The notes under the pieces: generated by a model | Seen by the model: only the letters and a program-made list of their open reading frames with translations | Database searches by the model: none | What the model was told of the DNA's origin: nothing | Made by a program: the position numbers and the translations under genes | Assembly (NCBI GenBank): GCA_013398015.1 | Contig: VZRR01007634.1 | Coordinates: 316,457 to 380,456 of the forward strand | DNA length: 64,000 bases | DNA from: Oreocharis arfaki | Lineage: Eukaryota > Chordata > Aves > Passeriformes > Paramythiidae | Reading direction: 5' to 3' | Shown here: positions 38,205 to 49,954 of the stretch, one piece after another | How positions within the stretch are numbered: the stretch's first letter is position 1 | How the letters are laid out: each line of letters begins with the position of its first letter

Positions 38205-38729
38205 GAGCCTCTATCAACTAGGTTTTGATTAACAAGGGAAAAGAACAACAAGCAACATACAAAATAAATACCAAAAACAAGTCCCCTTCACATTCATAAA
38301 GTTTTCTGGGGACAAACATTAGAAGAGATAAAATGCATTCTAGTTGGAAGAACGTGCCTTGGGTTTATTAGAAAAAAAATTCTTAGAGAAGAAGATTGTC
38401 TTAAAAGAAACTATTTTCATACAGCACTACACTTAAAAACTGAATCATACACCAAAGAAAAAGCTGTGAGGGAGAAAAGGTTTATATTTACATATAGGAC
38501 ACACAGTACAAAGCAGTCGCTGGACTTAACTTTACATTTAGAGTTTATACCATTAGTGTGGGTGAGCTATGGACCAGGAGAGCTCTGAGTTTTTCACAAG
38601 ATTACACTAGTGCAGGCTCTAGGTGGATGTCCCTGCAGACACCTTAGTTCTATCAATCAGTACGGAAGCTGTGCGACAGCACTGGTGTAGACAGGTAACT
38701 GTTCTGACCATTACCTCCAAGGCAAGAAT

Positions 38730-39608
38730 TTATACAAATGAAGACACCTTTGCTCTTAGCCTCTCCATGCTTGCTGGAAGAAGATTCACCATCTCCTTAC
38801 TGAGTTCTAGTTCAGTTTCAATGGCAGGGACAGCATCTGGATACTTCTCACAATAGTCTACCAGAAACGTGTAATATTCCAATGATGTCTGCATATTTTC
38901 CAGTTGCTTTTTGCTATCAGAAGTAATAAGCTTACCATATAGTCGTGCAATATGAAATTTAGCCACCATTGCAGGGCGAAGAACATCTTCCTCGAGCTTT
39001 TCAGGAAACACCTTATCAGGGTTCCTCAAAGAATCCAAGAAGAGTTCATAATATTTGATTGCGAACTGAGCCAGAGAATTAATTTTTTTAACTGTGTGGG
39101 AGTCTAGTTTCTCTAACCTGTTACCAATAGCTACCTTTAAATCCATCATCTCATAATAGGTGTCAGCTAATTCACACTGAAGCTGCCTACAAATCAACAG
39201 GTAGTACTGGGGGTTCAGGTCTGCATAGATTGGCTCCAGCATGTCTATTCTACGTTTGTGCATTTTGCAGCGCCTCTCATAGTCTTCTTCAAAGAAAGCA
39301 AGTACCTTAAACAAAGCACTGTGATCTTGAACAATTTCAATATGGTCAGTAACATAACCATCAACCTGAAAGAACTCTTTTGCTTCCTGAACATAGTTCT
39401 GACCAACCAGGAAGATTTCTCTGGCTTCTTGAAAATCTAAAGGATATACGCCGCTCACTTTCTCCTCCATGGCCAAGACAGAGTCACATATATCACTTGT
39501 CCCAAAAAGAACAGCTTTTTTCCTGCCCTTCTCTTTTTCATCCTCTTCTTTTTTCCTTTGGGCTTTAAGTTCCAATTGCCTGTCTGGATCCAGCTCTCCT
39601 ATGTTATC
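38730..39608 (-). CDS. KIFBP: KIFBP last exon, C-terminal half
   Basis: A single 879-base exon encodes about half of the protein, from DNIGELDPDRQLELK to SMERLRAKVSSFV and the stop. A Lys/Glu-rich charged segment (RKKEEDEKEKGRKK) near its start replaces a shorter charged stretch in human. Confidence 0.97.
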   Translation of the reverse strand, partial: DNIGELDPDRQLELKAQRKKEEDEKEKGRKKAVLFGTSDICDSVLAMEEKVSGVYPLDFQEAREIFLVGQNYVQEAKEFFQVDGYVTDHIEIVQDHSALFKVLAFFEEDYERRCKMHKRRIDMLEPIYADLNPQYYLLICRQLQCELADTYYEMMDLKVAIGNRLEKLDSHTVKKINSLAQFAIKYYELFLDSLRNPDKVFPEKLEEDVLRPAMVAKFHIARLYGKLITSDSKKQLENMQTSLEYYTFLVDYCEKYPDAVPAIETELELSKEMVNLLPASMERLRAKVSSFV

Positions 39609-42600
39609 CTGAAACGAGAAAGCATGCTAATTAAAAACAAATCTGGCTTATAGATACATACACAATCATTTTGAGTCACCTTCAAAATACAAACTACTGA
39701 GCAACAAGACAAAAGAGAAATCATTTATATATTAAGCCTTATATTAACAAAAGAATCATGTAAATTACAGTATCAATTCTGAAAAGACATAAAATTAAGG
39801 TGGTTCAGTCTCCCTAGCCTATGTGACAAAACAGCCAAAGGAATAAATGTTAAGCTCAAAGGCTCTGCTCCACAAAGCATTTCAACAAATGCTGTTTTAA
39901 ACATCTGTAGAAATACTCAAATGAATTAAATGAACTGAATCAAATCCGAATTAATGAAATGCTTGAATGAATGAGAACATCAGCGCACAAAACTGTTGCA
40001 TATTAAGACAATGTTCTTACTAGCAGTTAAAAAAGAAGGAATCTGTCAAATCAAGCTGCAAGAAAATACAGCAGAGAGAAGGAAAATTTGTGAGGTTGCT
40101 GTAAAAGCAATGCACGGATCACTCTACAGAGCTGATTTCCTATCTGTGCTTACCTTTAAGTGCTGCATTTAAGTCAAAGCATACCACGAAACACCTGCTA
40201 CACTGCAAGCACTTGTTTTGTTCACTGGGCAATTGCTTATTCCTTGTTACCAACTGCAAATTGATTCCTCTTGCAAACATCAAAGCAGACTTGGTTTGCT
40301 GTTAGACAATGACAGCTACAGAACAGATTTTCTGTTACCTCAAGCAATTTTCGAGCACTTTGCAGAAGATTCAGGCAATACTTAATCCAACACCTTGCAA
40401 TTTCAGCTTTCCTCTCTGGAAGGTCCTGTTGGTCTGGCTCTGTTTCATCTACTGAATGGACATAAACACATAAAAATTTTAAGGGAAGTCCAGCACTCCA
40501 GCAAGACCCTCAAATGTTACATGCAAAGAATATGATGCTAGTATTTAATTTTTCCTCATGGTTAAACAGAAACACGTTCTCCATGTTAGTTTATGTAATA
40601 GTTCTGTAAACTGTCATTTCTGGTAGAAACCCGTATAGATTAACATGGATTTATCACGTATGAATTCTGAAAATAAATAGATCATAATGTATCTTTAAAA
40701 AGACCTTTCATCTTCAAGGCGTTTTACTGGAAAAGGTTTCCAGATCTCTTTGTAGTAAGAGAAAATCAGGATAATTCATTTTCTGAGATTCAGCTGCTTG
40801 CCCAGTAATTGTTTCTGAGGATGATAAGGGCATTGGCATTGCAAGCGGCCCCAGACTTGCTACCAAAAAAGGGAACAAAGTAGGGGAAACTGCCTTTAGT
40901 TAAGCTACCTGGTACAAACACAAGATTTATTAGCTCTACAACTTCTGTATTTTTCTCCCCAAAGTCTCCCCATTATCATAAATAGCAGCACTGCTGATGT
41001 CTCAAGATAACATTTTCATAAACCAAACAGATTTCAACAAAAACTCACTTCCCAGTCTCTATGCAGAAGGCAGTGAGTTGGCTGAACAATGAGAGGACAT
41101 TCTTACAGGACAGCAGCACTTCCGTTCACCAAATAAAAAGCCAGCTTCAGACTCAGACTCCAAAAGTTTCTTGCACTGGTATTCACACTGGACTGTCAAG
41201 CTGTGCCTTTGCATCAATGCCCAAACAGCAAGCAGGACAGCTACAACTCCAAAAACAGCCATTGATGAGGCTGCAGCATCTCGCAACAAAAAGACAATAC
41301 AAGTACCTTCTGGATTTGGGGTTTTAAAAGCTGCAGTTCTGCTCCCTCTTTTAAAGCTATTCCCAGGAAGCACCTGGTTTGGTTCACTGAATCACTGTGC
41401 ATTTTTAGCACATGTAAAAAGCCAAATGGATGAACAGAGACATTGCCACTGTTGAAGTGGATATTGTTTTAAATTTCACTTTTATTCTGGTATGCTTTCT
41501 GAAACACCAGCAACAAGTACTTGAGTTTTTCTCAAAGGGTCTACTTGTAGCCAATCTTGAGCTGTAGTAGTAGCCACTTTTCAGAAACATTCAACTTCAT
41601 TGCAAAATATTTTAGACAATTACCACTGAACTAAATTTTGTACATTTGTTAATGTTTAAACTTCAGTTTTAAACATTAACGGATGATGATGCTTAATTCA
41701 CAATAATTTTATTCAAAACTTTTTTATAAACTTACCATCTTCAGCAGATGGCACCTGTCCAGCTTGGCTAAAGATGACACTGGCTGCTGCTAAGCAGTGT
41801 CGAGCCTCCATAAAGCACTCCTGAGAGAAACAGAAACAGAGCAGCACTTAGCACTGGTGTGAGCAGCCTAAGCACTGCTCTCACTTGGCCTAAACCCTCA
41901 CCTCACAGAGTGAACATACATGACTACAAGGGAAATGACAGAACTGAGAGACTCTGGAGCATATTCCCTGGGCACTGTAAGAAAATACACAATTTTTCCA
42001 CACCTATTACTTAATACAGTATTTTCTAACCAATTGTTTTTTCTGTACCACAGCCACAACACCAAGCCTTGCCTTTAATATTAGCTATGCACACTGAACA
42101 TTCTGACTGTTCTGCTCTCTGCTACTCTGGCTGCCTTGAGGTGAAGGAAGTGATGCCTTGTAGCAAACACTATCACAGGGTGTTAGTGGGAACAAGCAGG
42201 ATATACAAGTCAACATCGTGAGTCAGATCTAGACTCTTTTACCTATATTTGGCAGTGCACTGTTAAACAATTAGTGATACCAATGCATTGAAAAGATATG
42301 GAAATTAGGAGTTACTACTGAAATTAGCATTAACTGGATTAGGTAGGGCAGGAATCTTTTTAAGCATCAGAAAAAAAATCATCTAAGTCGTCTGGAATAT
42401 AGAAATTCCTAAATAAAGCTGAAGCACTTCCTAACAGTAGATTGTGTAGAAGCAAACAGCTACCAACTCACATATTCACTTTAATGTTCACATAGGTTCA
42501 AACAACTCTTGAGCACATGCTAAGGTACAGAGGACAATAATTTACAGAAAACAATGAGCCATACCTTGGCTCTCAGATGCTTTTTGTTTTAAAACTTTAT

Positions 42601-45600
42601 TGTAAGAGAACAATATAAGAAAGAATTTTAAATTCAATTATTATAATGTTAAAGTTTACTTATGAACGTGACATCACATTATTGCTAATATTTCATTAAC
42701 TATAGAGCTTTTCTCATGTTTACACCCCTGTTCATCTTCCCCACTGTCATCGCAACACCACAGGAAAGCCACCATGTCCTCTTTAGAAACAACTGACAGA
42801 TGCTTCAAGTTAGAAGACAACTTGCGGTTTTATAGGTGCCCATTTTAAATTCAGCTTGGAGCCCTGTCTCAAAGAGCTGTTTAAACAACTGTTTTAGTTG
42901 ACAGTAATACTAATGGTATAACTACAGCAGAAAACCATTGGCTATATTACCTTGGAGAGATAGTACTGTGACAAAGTGGCAGCATTGCGTGCCCATTCTA
43001 CTGGGTAGTAGCCACAGTACTCAAGCTGTCGTTTCAGAGTAGTATGGCAATACTGAGCAGCCTTCTCAATCATGTCCAGGTGCTGGTAGACTTGTGCCAG
43101 GTAATACAGAGTATGCGTGTAGGCTTTTTCAAATCTGGAAAAAAACAACAGTCTCTTTAGATTTCTTTCTTTTTTCCTCCCTAAATACACCCTCATAATT
43201 AAAAAAAAAAGTAATAATAATGTAAGTACACTGCTTAACACCCACCTTTTGGATCTTTCTTGGTCTGTGAGTTTTTCTTCTTCTGCCATGAAATGCTCAC
43301 TGGGATCCAGGGGAGGATTTCCATCCTGCAAGGGTACACTATACATTCAGCAAACTACATTTCCTTATCTGTGGCACAGTGCTCCCTCTCCTGGCTGCAC
43401 ATCATTTACCATTTGCCAATCCCAAATTTAACAAAGCTTTGCGTAACCCATCTCAGTGACACATCTCCAGGGCAATCCCACAACATTCAGGAGATTTAGA
43501 GGATGAAAGTCACAATTCCACATGGAATGACAATGTTCACAGCTTGTAGGAGACTTCTGCTTATGTATTTTAAAGCAATGCATGCTGCCTGCACCAGAGA
43601 TACTCAGCCTGGATTCTACAGGACTCTACTGGGCATCTTTATTTTGTACAATAGCATACTGGGTTTTGAGGCATCAATTTAATACCAAGCATGCCTTCAA
43701 GTGTGAAATATTCGTTTGCCCAGCTGCACTGATCAGTAGCAAGAAAACATCCTGCAGGAAGTACTGCAGAGAATATCAAGTGCAGAGTGCTCAGCAGACC
43801 TGCTGTGAAGACTAACCGCTGTGAAGGGACTCCCAGTACCAACGAGCTGGCAAGATCCTTTACTCAGACAGACAAATGAGACAACACGCAATGTCTTTGG
43901 AGGATGAAGCTGTTAAACCTTCCTATCAGGCATAATCTACGTGCAAGTTATTAAATGCAGTAGTTCACACCATTAGAAGCACGTCTTTGTTTTTTAAACC
44001 ACGAGTTCTGTCAGAATCCTTACACGGACAACCATACACATTTTGCCATTGCTGTCCAAGTTTGCCTTAAGACAACTGTCAATAACATTACCAGACAGCT
44101 CACAGGCAACCCCAACAGATTAACATTGCTTATGGCAGAGCTTTATTAGCCTGTGCTTATCCCATTTCCTTTGCAACTGTTAATAACCTCAGATGTCAAT
44201 TCTGAAACACTTCAAATGAAACCATCTTTTAAAGACAGCTTTTCTCCCATTACACAGTGCATCCTAGAGGGTGTCCAACGTGTCTGCCAGCAACGAAGTC
44301 CAGGTTAGTATGCAGCTCGTCTAGCCCTTTCCTAACCCCATCTATTTCTTAGCTCAAGAGAAGGTAAGGCAACAAATAAAAATCAGTTTCAATAAATCAT
44401 TTTCGTAAGTTAATACAGACTCAGGCAGGAACAGGAACAAGGGCAGAGAATACGCTCACTTTACAGGGAAAAAAACATACTACGTTTGTACTGCTTCTCA
44501 TTAAAAATCCCTGAATGGACTTGTTTACTTGCTTTTAATAGAAGTGTTTTACTCATCTTAAAAAATTAACAAATGTACCTGAAACAGATAGTGACAAATT
44601 AATTAAAGCATGTTTAACTTACCAGAGGCATGTAGATTTTTGTATATGATCTTTTAATCTGCAGGGTTTTGTTCACACCTCATTAGTTTTTAAGATGTGA
44701 ATTCATAACCCTACCCCTTGTTTTCTTTAGATACAAAGCTTCTAACAAGATCTGGAGTATATTCTGGCAAGACTAGAGCTATTCCTGCAAAGAAAGCAAC
44801 TGAAACGACACAGTAAGCAAAACTCTCGCCTCCTTCCTGTATCTACAGATCCATCTCTGATATAAGGCCTTATGTCTTTACTTTACCAGAAAGAGCTCTC
44901 CAAGTTTCCTTTCTAAGTGGACTTCATCAGCCCAAGCTCCTTGCTTTGGTTTTGCTTTAGGCAGGGGAAACCACCCTATCCAATTTTTAAGTTAATTAGA
45001 TCCAGTCAGTAAACAACTAAATCCACCTGCTCAGGAAAATGTCTCCATCAGCAGCAGTTTACCAAAGACGCCCTGACAGAAGAAGGCTTCCTGATAGCCT
45101 AAAAATAGGGAATGTTAAGAAAAGTATATTCATGTATTTATAATTTGTGAAAGACATAGGTTGACACCATTGTATAAATCTGTAGTTTCTTCTAAAAGAA
45201 AGACTTAAAGCATTGTTATGTTTGACTATGTAATGCCTTGAACTGTAAGTGGCAAACAATGTTAGGGGAAAAAATGTGGCAAACAATCTGATGTGGGCTG
45301 GTCACATACGTGTCACCATAGTCAGGCAGCAAAGCCCCAGAAGAACTATTCAGAAACCACTACTAACAAAAATTAAGAGTTTCAGAAAAGCCTACAGCGA
45401 AAATGTGAAGTACTTGGCAGCACTTTAATCCACTATACCATAGTACCAGTTTAATTTCATAATCACTGGAGCAAGTGCCAGAAGCTTTTGGAGGTCATGT
45501 GATAGCTGGGGCTGGGTATAAATATTGAACGTGAACATCAGGAATTAATTAGAGAGAATCTGTAGAGAGATGTAGTATCTCTAGTTAGTCCAACTGATCC

Positions 45601-48600
45601 AGAGGGCAGGAAATAAGCTGAGAAGCCTTTCAGCACAAGTGGGGCTTTCTTCTGGTTCCAATACCTGTTCTATCACTGTAGGCCAGCATGGCTGCAAAGG
45701 TGGAAAGATGGCAGTAACCAACCAATAAACACTTGCCCATTCTAAAAATCTCTGCAAGATTAATTGGTACTCTAAACCAATTTCATGTAAAACTTGAACT
45801 GAACCTGTAATTTCATGAAACTAAGGTCTGTCCAACCTATTCAGCTGTCTTAAGACACAGCCACTGCTTCTTGAAGGCCACAAACGTTTTTAGCTCACTC
45901 TAGAACTGTCCCTGAGGCAAGTCAGTGTAGAAACAGCTTTGCAAAGAGCTTAAAAATAGCACAAGGGAGTCTTTGTAGGATACACAGCAGAATCCACAGC
46001 TCAAAAGGTTGTTTAATATGCATGAAGGGTTAGCTGCTTGTGAGATTGTCCTCTTGGATGTGGAACTAAACTACTTGCCCCTGCAAAACACTGCATAGTC
46101 AGAGCAAACCACGCAAATATTAGTTTTGTTTCCTTTTCCCACTGAAAGCAATGGAGATTTTTATCCCATTTCCAATATAAGATTTAATAATAGTCATTAT
46201 TAAAACCCGAATTCTACCTGGCATCAACTTTGGATTATTAAAGGGTTTTCAAAAGGGACCATTATTTTTGAGCAAAATAATTTTCTATTTTGAAATTAGC
46301 AAGTAGCATTCAAGTCTGCCTTGTCTTATACCACGGTACAACTCATATCACTTGCCAAAAGTATCACAGCAGCCAGTATAAAGCACAGAAACTCAAATTC
46401 CATTTCATGTTTATTTCAAAGATTACTTAACCTGCAAGTGGCACGTGAAAGTAAGACCTGCCATGATATTAACACAGTACCTCTTTCATGTATTGATTAT
46501 ACAAGGCTTCTGCAGATTCCAAGTAAGTCTGTGCAGTTTCAATTTCATCCCTTTGAGACCACAGGATACCCAGATTGTTCTAAAGGTAAAAGGTGAAAAA
46601 ACCAGTCATGTTCCATTTACATCACACATTTTTTTCCAAACAATTGATCAGTCTTCATCCTTATATATAGGTATATGCATGTGTCTTCTAATAAAAAGGA
46701 TTTCAAAACCCAGAAATTGTGCCCACAAAGTTCACTGTGAGTTGCTCAAAGGGGAGAAGGTTCTCACATAGCAAATTTCACCTCACAGTCTAACTTTCTC
46801 TGTTTACTCTGCTAGATAAGGACTGGTGAGCTGAAATAATGAGCTTTTTCCATGGAGTACGTTCTGCATCCAATTCATGCAGCTTTTACATCACATACAA
46901 ATATCATAAAAACAGACAAGAAATCATAAATTTGTAAACATGACTCCACAGGAAAAAAAAATATGCTACGAATGAATGCTTCTGTATTTTCAACAATGGA
47001 AAGAGATGAAAAGCACCTCTGAGATGCAAAAGTTATAGATTATTGCCTTCAAATTTAAGTTAAAGCAATGTACATAGTAACTTACTGCATCTGCAAACCC
47101 AACTTCTACAAAAATGCCACTAATTTTATTAATAAGATGAAGGTGTTAATAATAATCTGTGTCTGATATGCTAATTTAAATCCTAGGTAGTGCTGTTATA
47201 GAATTCAAGAGGGCTAAAAAAAAACCCCAAAACCTTCAAAATAATTAGAATGTGTAGCTGTATCCCAGCCCTATATCCCTTTCAATTCCATTCTACTGTT
47301 TTTCTAAGAAAGCACATCACATGTTGTTTACGAACTGAAACGCTTTGCCCAAGGCCAAGCAGTGGAACAGACCAGATTCCATTAGACAGAGACTGGGATA
47401 CGCAACTTCATGCAAAAGCTCAGAAATCAGAAGTACGGCTAAAGAACGAGGCCCAGCAGGAAAAAGGAATACCTCTTCCTTCAAAATAGCAGCTAATGCC
47501 GTGGCAACACACTCCAGACACCACAGAAGGTGGAGAAGTACAGCCATTGATGATAATCATTGCTTTTAAATCAAGAATGGTTTAAATTAAGTACTCAAGC
47601 CTGTTACTGCCCTTGGAACCAAGAGCTGAGGGCTCGTTTCCCAGCACTGTATGCAGCTCCACACCTTAGGACAGTGCCAGGCAACAGCAGACCCATCACT
47701 ATTGGACCACAGCACTTCATATGCTCAATAAACTTTATCCTGCTGCTTCCTGAAGGCCCTGAAACAGTGAAGTCCATGCAAACTTTACTCTAATAGAGAG
47801 AAGAGCTGCTTTGCAGAACACCATTTCAGAAGCGCAGTGGAATCTCTGGTGCTGAGCCACAAGAGCCATATCTCCCCAGGAACAAGTGGAAAGATGTTAT
47901 CTTATTTTGGTTGGAGCAATCTCTTTATCTTATAAAGGGTAACAGATTTGTAACAGTGTATCCAAAATCTCACACTGAAGGACAAGGAGCAGATGTAACC
48001 TCACTGTTCCAGACAACTCGCTAATTTAACCAGTGTAAGACAAATCATTGTTTCACTTGCACCTTTCCACACCAGCCCACAAGTCCTTGACAGTTTGACA
48101 AGGAAGCACTATGGAACCTTTTCTAATTAGAGCAACCATTTTTGACAGAGACATCTAAATAATTGCTCCATTTCATTTACAGTCTAGAGTCAGATACCTA
48201 AGATACCTAACTATACACCAGCTACCATGATAGAGTGATCACTCAAAGGCCCTTCTGCGAATCTTCATGTAGCAAAAACTAATTTTGATAACAGTACTCC
48301 TTTTTTCAAAACAAAGAGAAACTATTATTACTTCAAGCATCAACAAAACTGTATTTACCCATCTGGGACAAAATACAATAGCTTAAAATATAACAGACAA
48401 TGCTGAAAAGCAAACAATTTATCATCTCAGGATAAGGCATCAAGAAAAGCACCTCCCAACTTCACTTTGACAACCACTGAGTTAAGGAATCACAAATAAG
48501 TTCTGGACGTAGTGAGGTCTTTTACTAATTTATTCTTGCACGGTTCTTAAAAAAGTTCTGTCTCAGTCTGTCCAGAAGAGCACGCTGTTCTGTCAACACC

Positions 48601-49246
48601 CAGTTTCAATTAGGAGAACACATTTTAGATGCTCAGCACGCCCAGAGGCATCAGCAGGAGGATTAAAACAGAAGAGCACCCCTCCAACAGCCATCACTTG
48701 TGAATGATTCCTTCCAACAAGAACTGAACGCCAGGGCTGCTGTGTTTATTACGGTTAAACGAGCAGCACCTGTCAGGACACGGGATTGCCCTGGATCTCT
48801 TCGCAGCCCACTGCAGAGACCACCCGGCAGAGTCCGCAGGCACAAGGCCCCGCTCCGCCTGAGCCCCCCGCCCCACGGACACCCCTGCAGCCTCCTCTGC
48901 CCACCTGGGCCTGTATGTAGAGGGACACGCAGTCCGGGGAGAGGCGATGCGGCTCCAGAAGCTGAGTGCAGCGCTGCAGGTGTTCCTCGCCGGCCGACAG
49001 CTCCTCGGTGTCGGTGTGGTTGACGCCCAGCTCGTACTCCAGCACGGCCCGCCGCACGGCCAGCACCGCCTCGCCGCCCTCTTCGGCGGCGCTCAGCAGC
49101 TGCTTCACCTCCTGCAGCAGCGCCCGGGCGCTGTATTTGGAGCGGTACGGCTCCGTCTCGGGGTCCTTGAGGGACTCCACAGCCGAGAGCGTGCGGGCGG
49201 CGCGGAACTTCCCGCACACCGCGGACCACCCTCCGCCCGCCGCCAT
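38730..49246 (-). CDS. KIFBP: KIFBP (KIAA1279), kinesin family binding protein
   Basis: KIFBP binds kinesin motor domains and blocks microtubule attachment; its loss causes Goldberg-Shprintzen syndrome in humans (family knowledge). Seven exons: 49246-48905, 46579-46481, 43325-43246, 43134-42951, 41820-41736, 40448-40339 and 39608-38730 (stop). Phases close exactly, giving 592 residues against 621 in human. Diagnostic stretches include KYSARALLQEVKQLL, LGVNHTDTEELSAGEEHLQR, NNLGILWSQRDEIETAQTYL, YYLAQVYQHLDMIEKAAQYC, DGYVTDHIEIVQDHSALFKV and RCKMHKRRIDMLEP. The helical TPR-like repeats are spread over exons 2-7. The roughly 30-residue shortfall is in exon 1, where the acidic loop after the first helices of the human protein is mostly absent. 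Start chosen at MAAGGGWSAVCGKF by similarity to human MANVPWAEVCEKF. Confidence 0.97.
41649..41680. repeat. 13-bp inverted repeat in a KIFBP intron
   Basis: GTTAATGTTTAAA and TTTAAACATTAAC face each other across a loop of about 6 bases. AT-rich and short; it may be chance. Confidence 0.7.
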
Positions 49247-49400
49247 CTTCCCGCGCGCCCGTCCCGCCCCGCGCCGCCTGACGCGCCCGCGCCCGGCCCT
49301 GACCCCGCCCCGTCGCCATGGCCGCGCCCCCTCAGGCGGTACCGTGAGGGAGCAGGGAAACGGGAGCGCCCCAAAGGACACCGCAGCGCTGGAACCAGCG
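48850..49400 (-). promoter_or_regulatory. KIFBP: CpG-rich KIFBP promoter and exon 1
   Basis: CG-dense sequence surrounds the KIFBP start. The upstream edge is about 100 bases from the poly(A) signal of the neighbouring DDX21-type gene, so the promoter lies in a very short intergenic space. Confidence 0.6.
48905..49246 (-). CDS. KIFBP: KIFBP exon 1
   Basis: 114 codons, ending SLYIQAQ at donor CCCAG|GTGGGC. The frame is open further upstream, to an ATG at 49381, but that extension is low-complexity Arg/Gly translation of the CpG island. Homology begins at the chosen ATG. Confidence 0.92.
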
Positions 49401-49455
49401 GGAAGCGTTCGAGGAAGAGTGCTGAGGGGTTGATGCCCAGCTTTTCTGAAAAAAA

Positions 49456-49461
49456 TTTATT
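49456..49461 (-). terminator. DDX21: DDX21-A poly(A) signal
   Basis: AATAAA on the minus strand about 330 bases after the stop, and only about 210 bases from the KIFBP start codon. Confidence 0.6.
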
Positions 49462-49786
49462 TTAGAACCCGATTTTTTAACGCTGCTAAAGAGGCGAGGC
49501 GTGGTTACTGTCCGTGTTTGGATGAATTTTGTTCCCTCACAGTGCTGAGTTTCCAGCACACGCACCGGGTCACCGATGCCCTCACAGGCAGCAACTACTT
49601 TGCTGGACAGAAAGAAAAATATCCCAAAACACCCGGTCATTTCAGCAAACATGATTTTTAGCCATCTTCAAAGACAGGCTGCTTTATCAAAGAATAAAGA
49701 CAAGAAGGAGTGTCTAACAGGCTTTTACTGTCTGATAAAATTCAGCTCAGTCCCGTATCTGTAGCAGAGGTTAATCAAGTGTTCTT

Positions 49787-49954
49787 TTAAAGTCCCCGAT
49801 TTCCACTCTTGAACCAGCTGTTTCTCTTGAAGTCTCCTTGCCTGCTCTTTCCGAACCTGGAGAACCCTCGTCCCGCCTCCTGGGGATACTCTTCCAGCTC
49901 AGGCAACTCACTTGCCACCGACAGCTGCCAGCGCCGTGTGTCCTTCCACTGCTC
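49787..49954 (-). CDS. DDX21: DDX21-A last exon with a shortened tail
   Basis: Encodes EQWKDTRRWQLSVASELPEL, then a short basic Gly/Phe/Arg-containing tail with scattered GFSRFGKS and GDFKRNSWFKSG, ending NRGL and TAA. 55 residues against over 90 for the corresponding part of human DDX21. Confidence 0.9.
   Translation of the reverse strand, partial: EQWKDTRRWQLSVASELPELEEYPQEAGRGFSRFGKSRQGDFKRNSWFKSGNRGL

Noticed and set aside
48663..49319. 218-codon minus-strand Arg/Gly-rich frame
   Set aside because: It is a shifted frame of KIFBP exon 1 and its CpG island.
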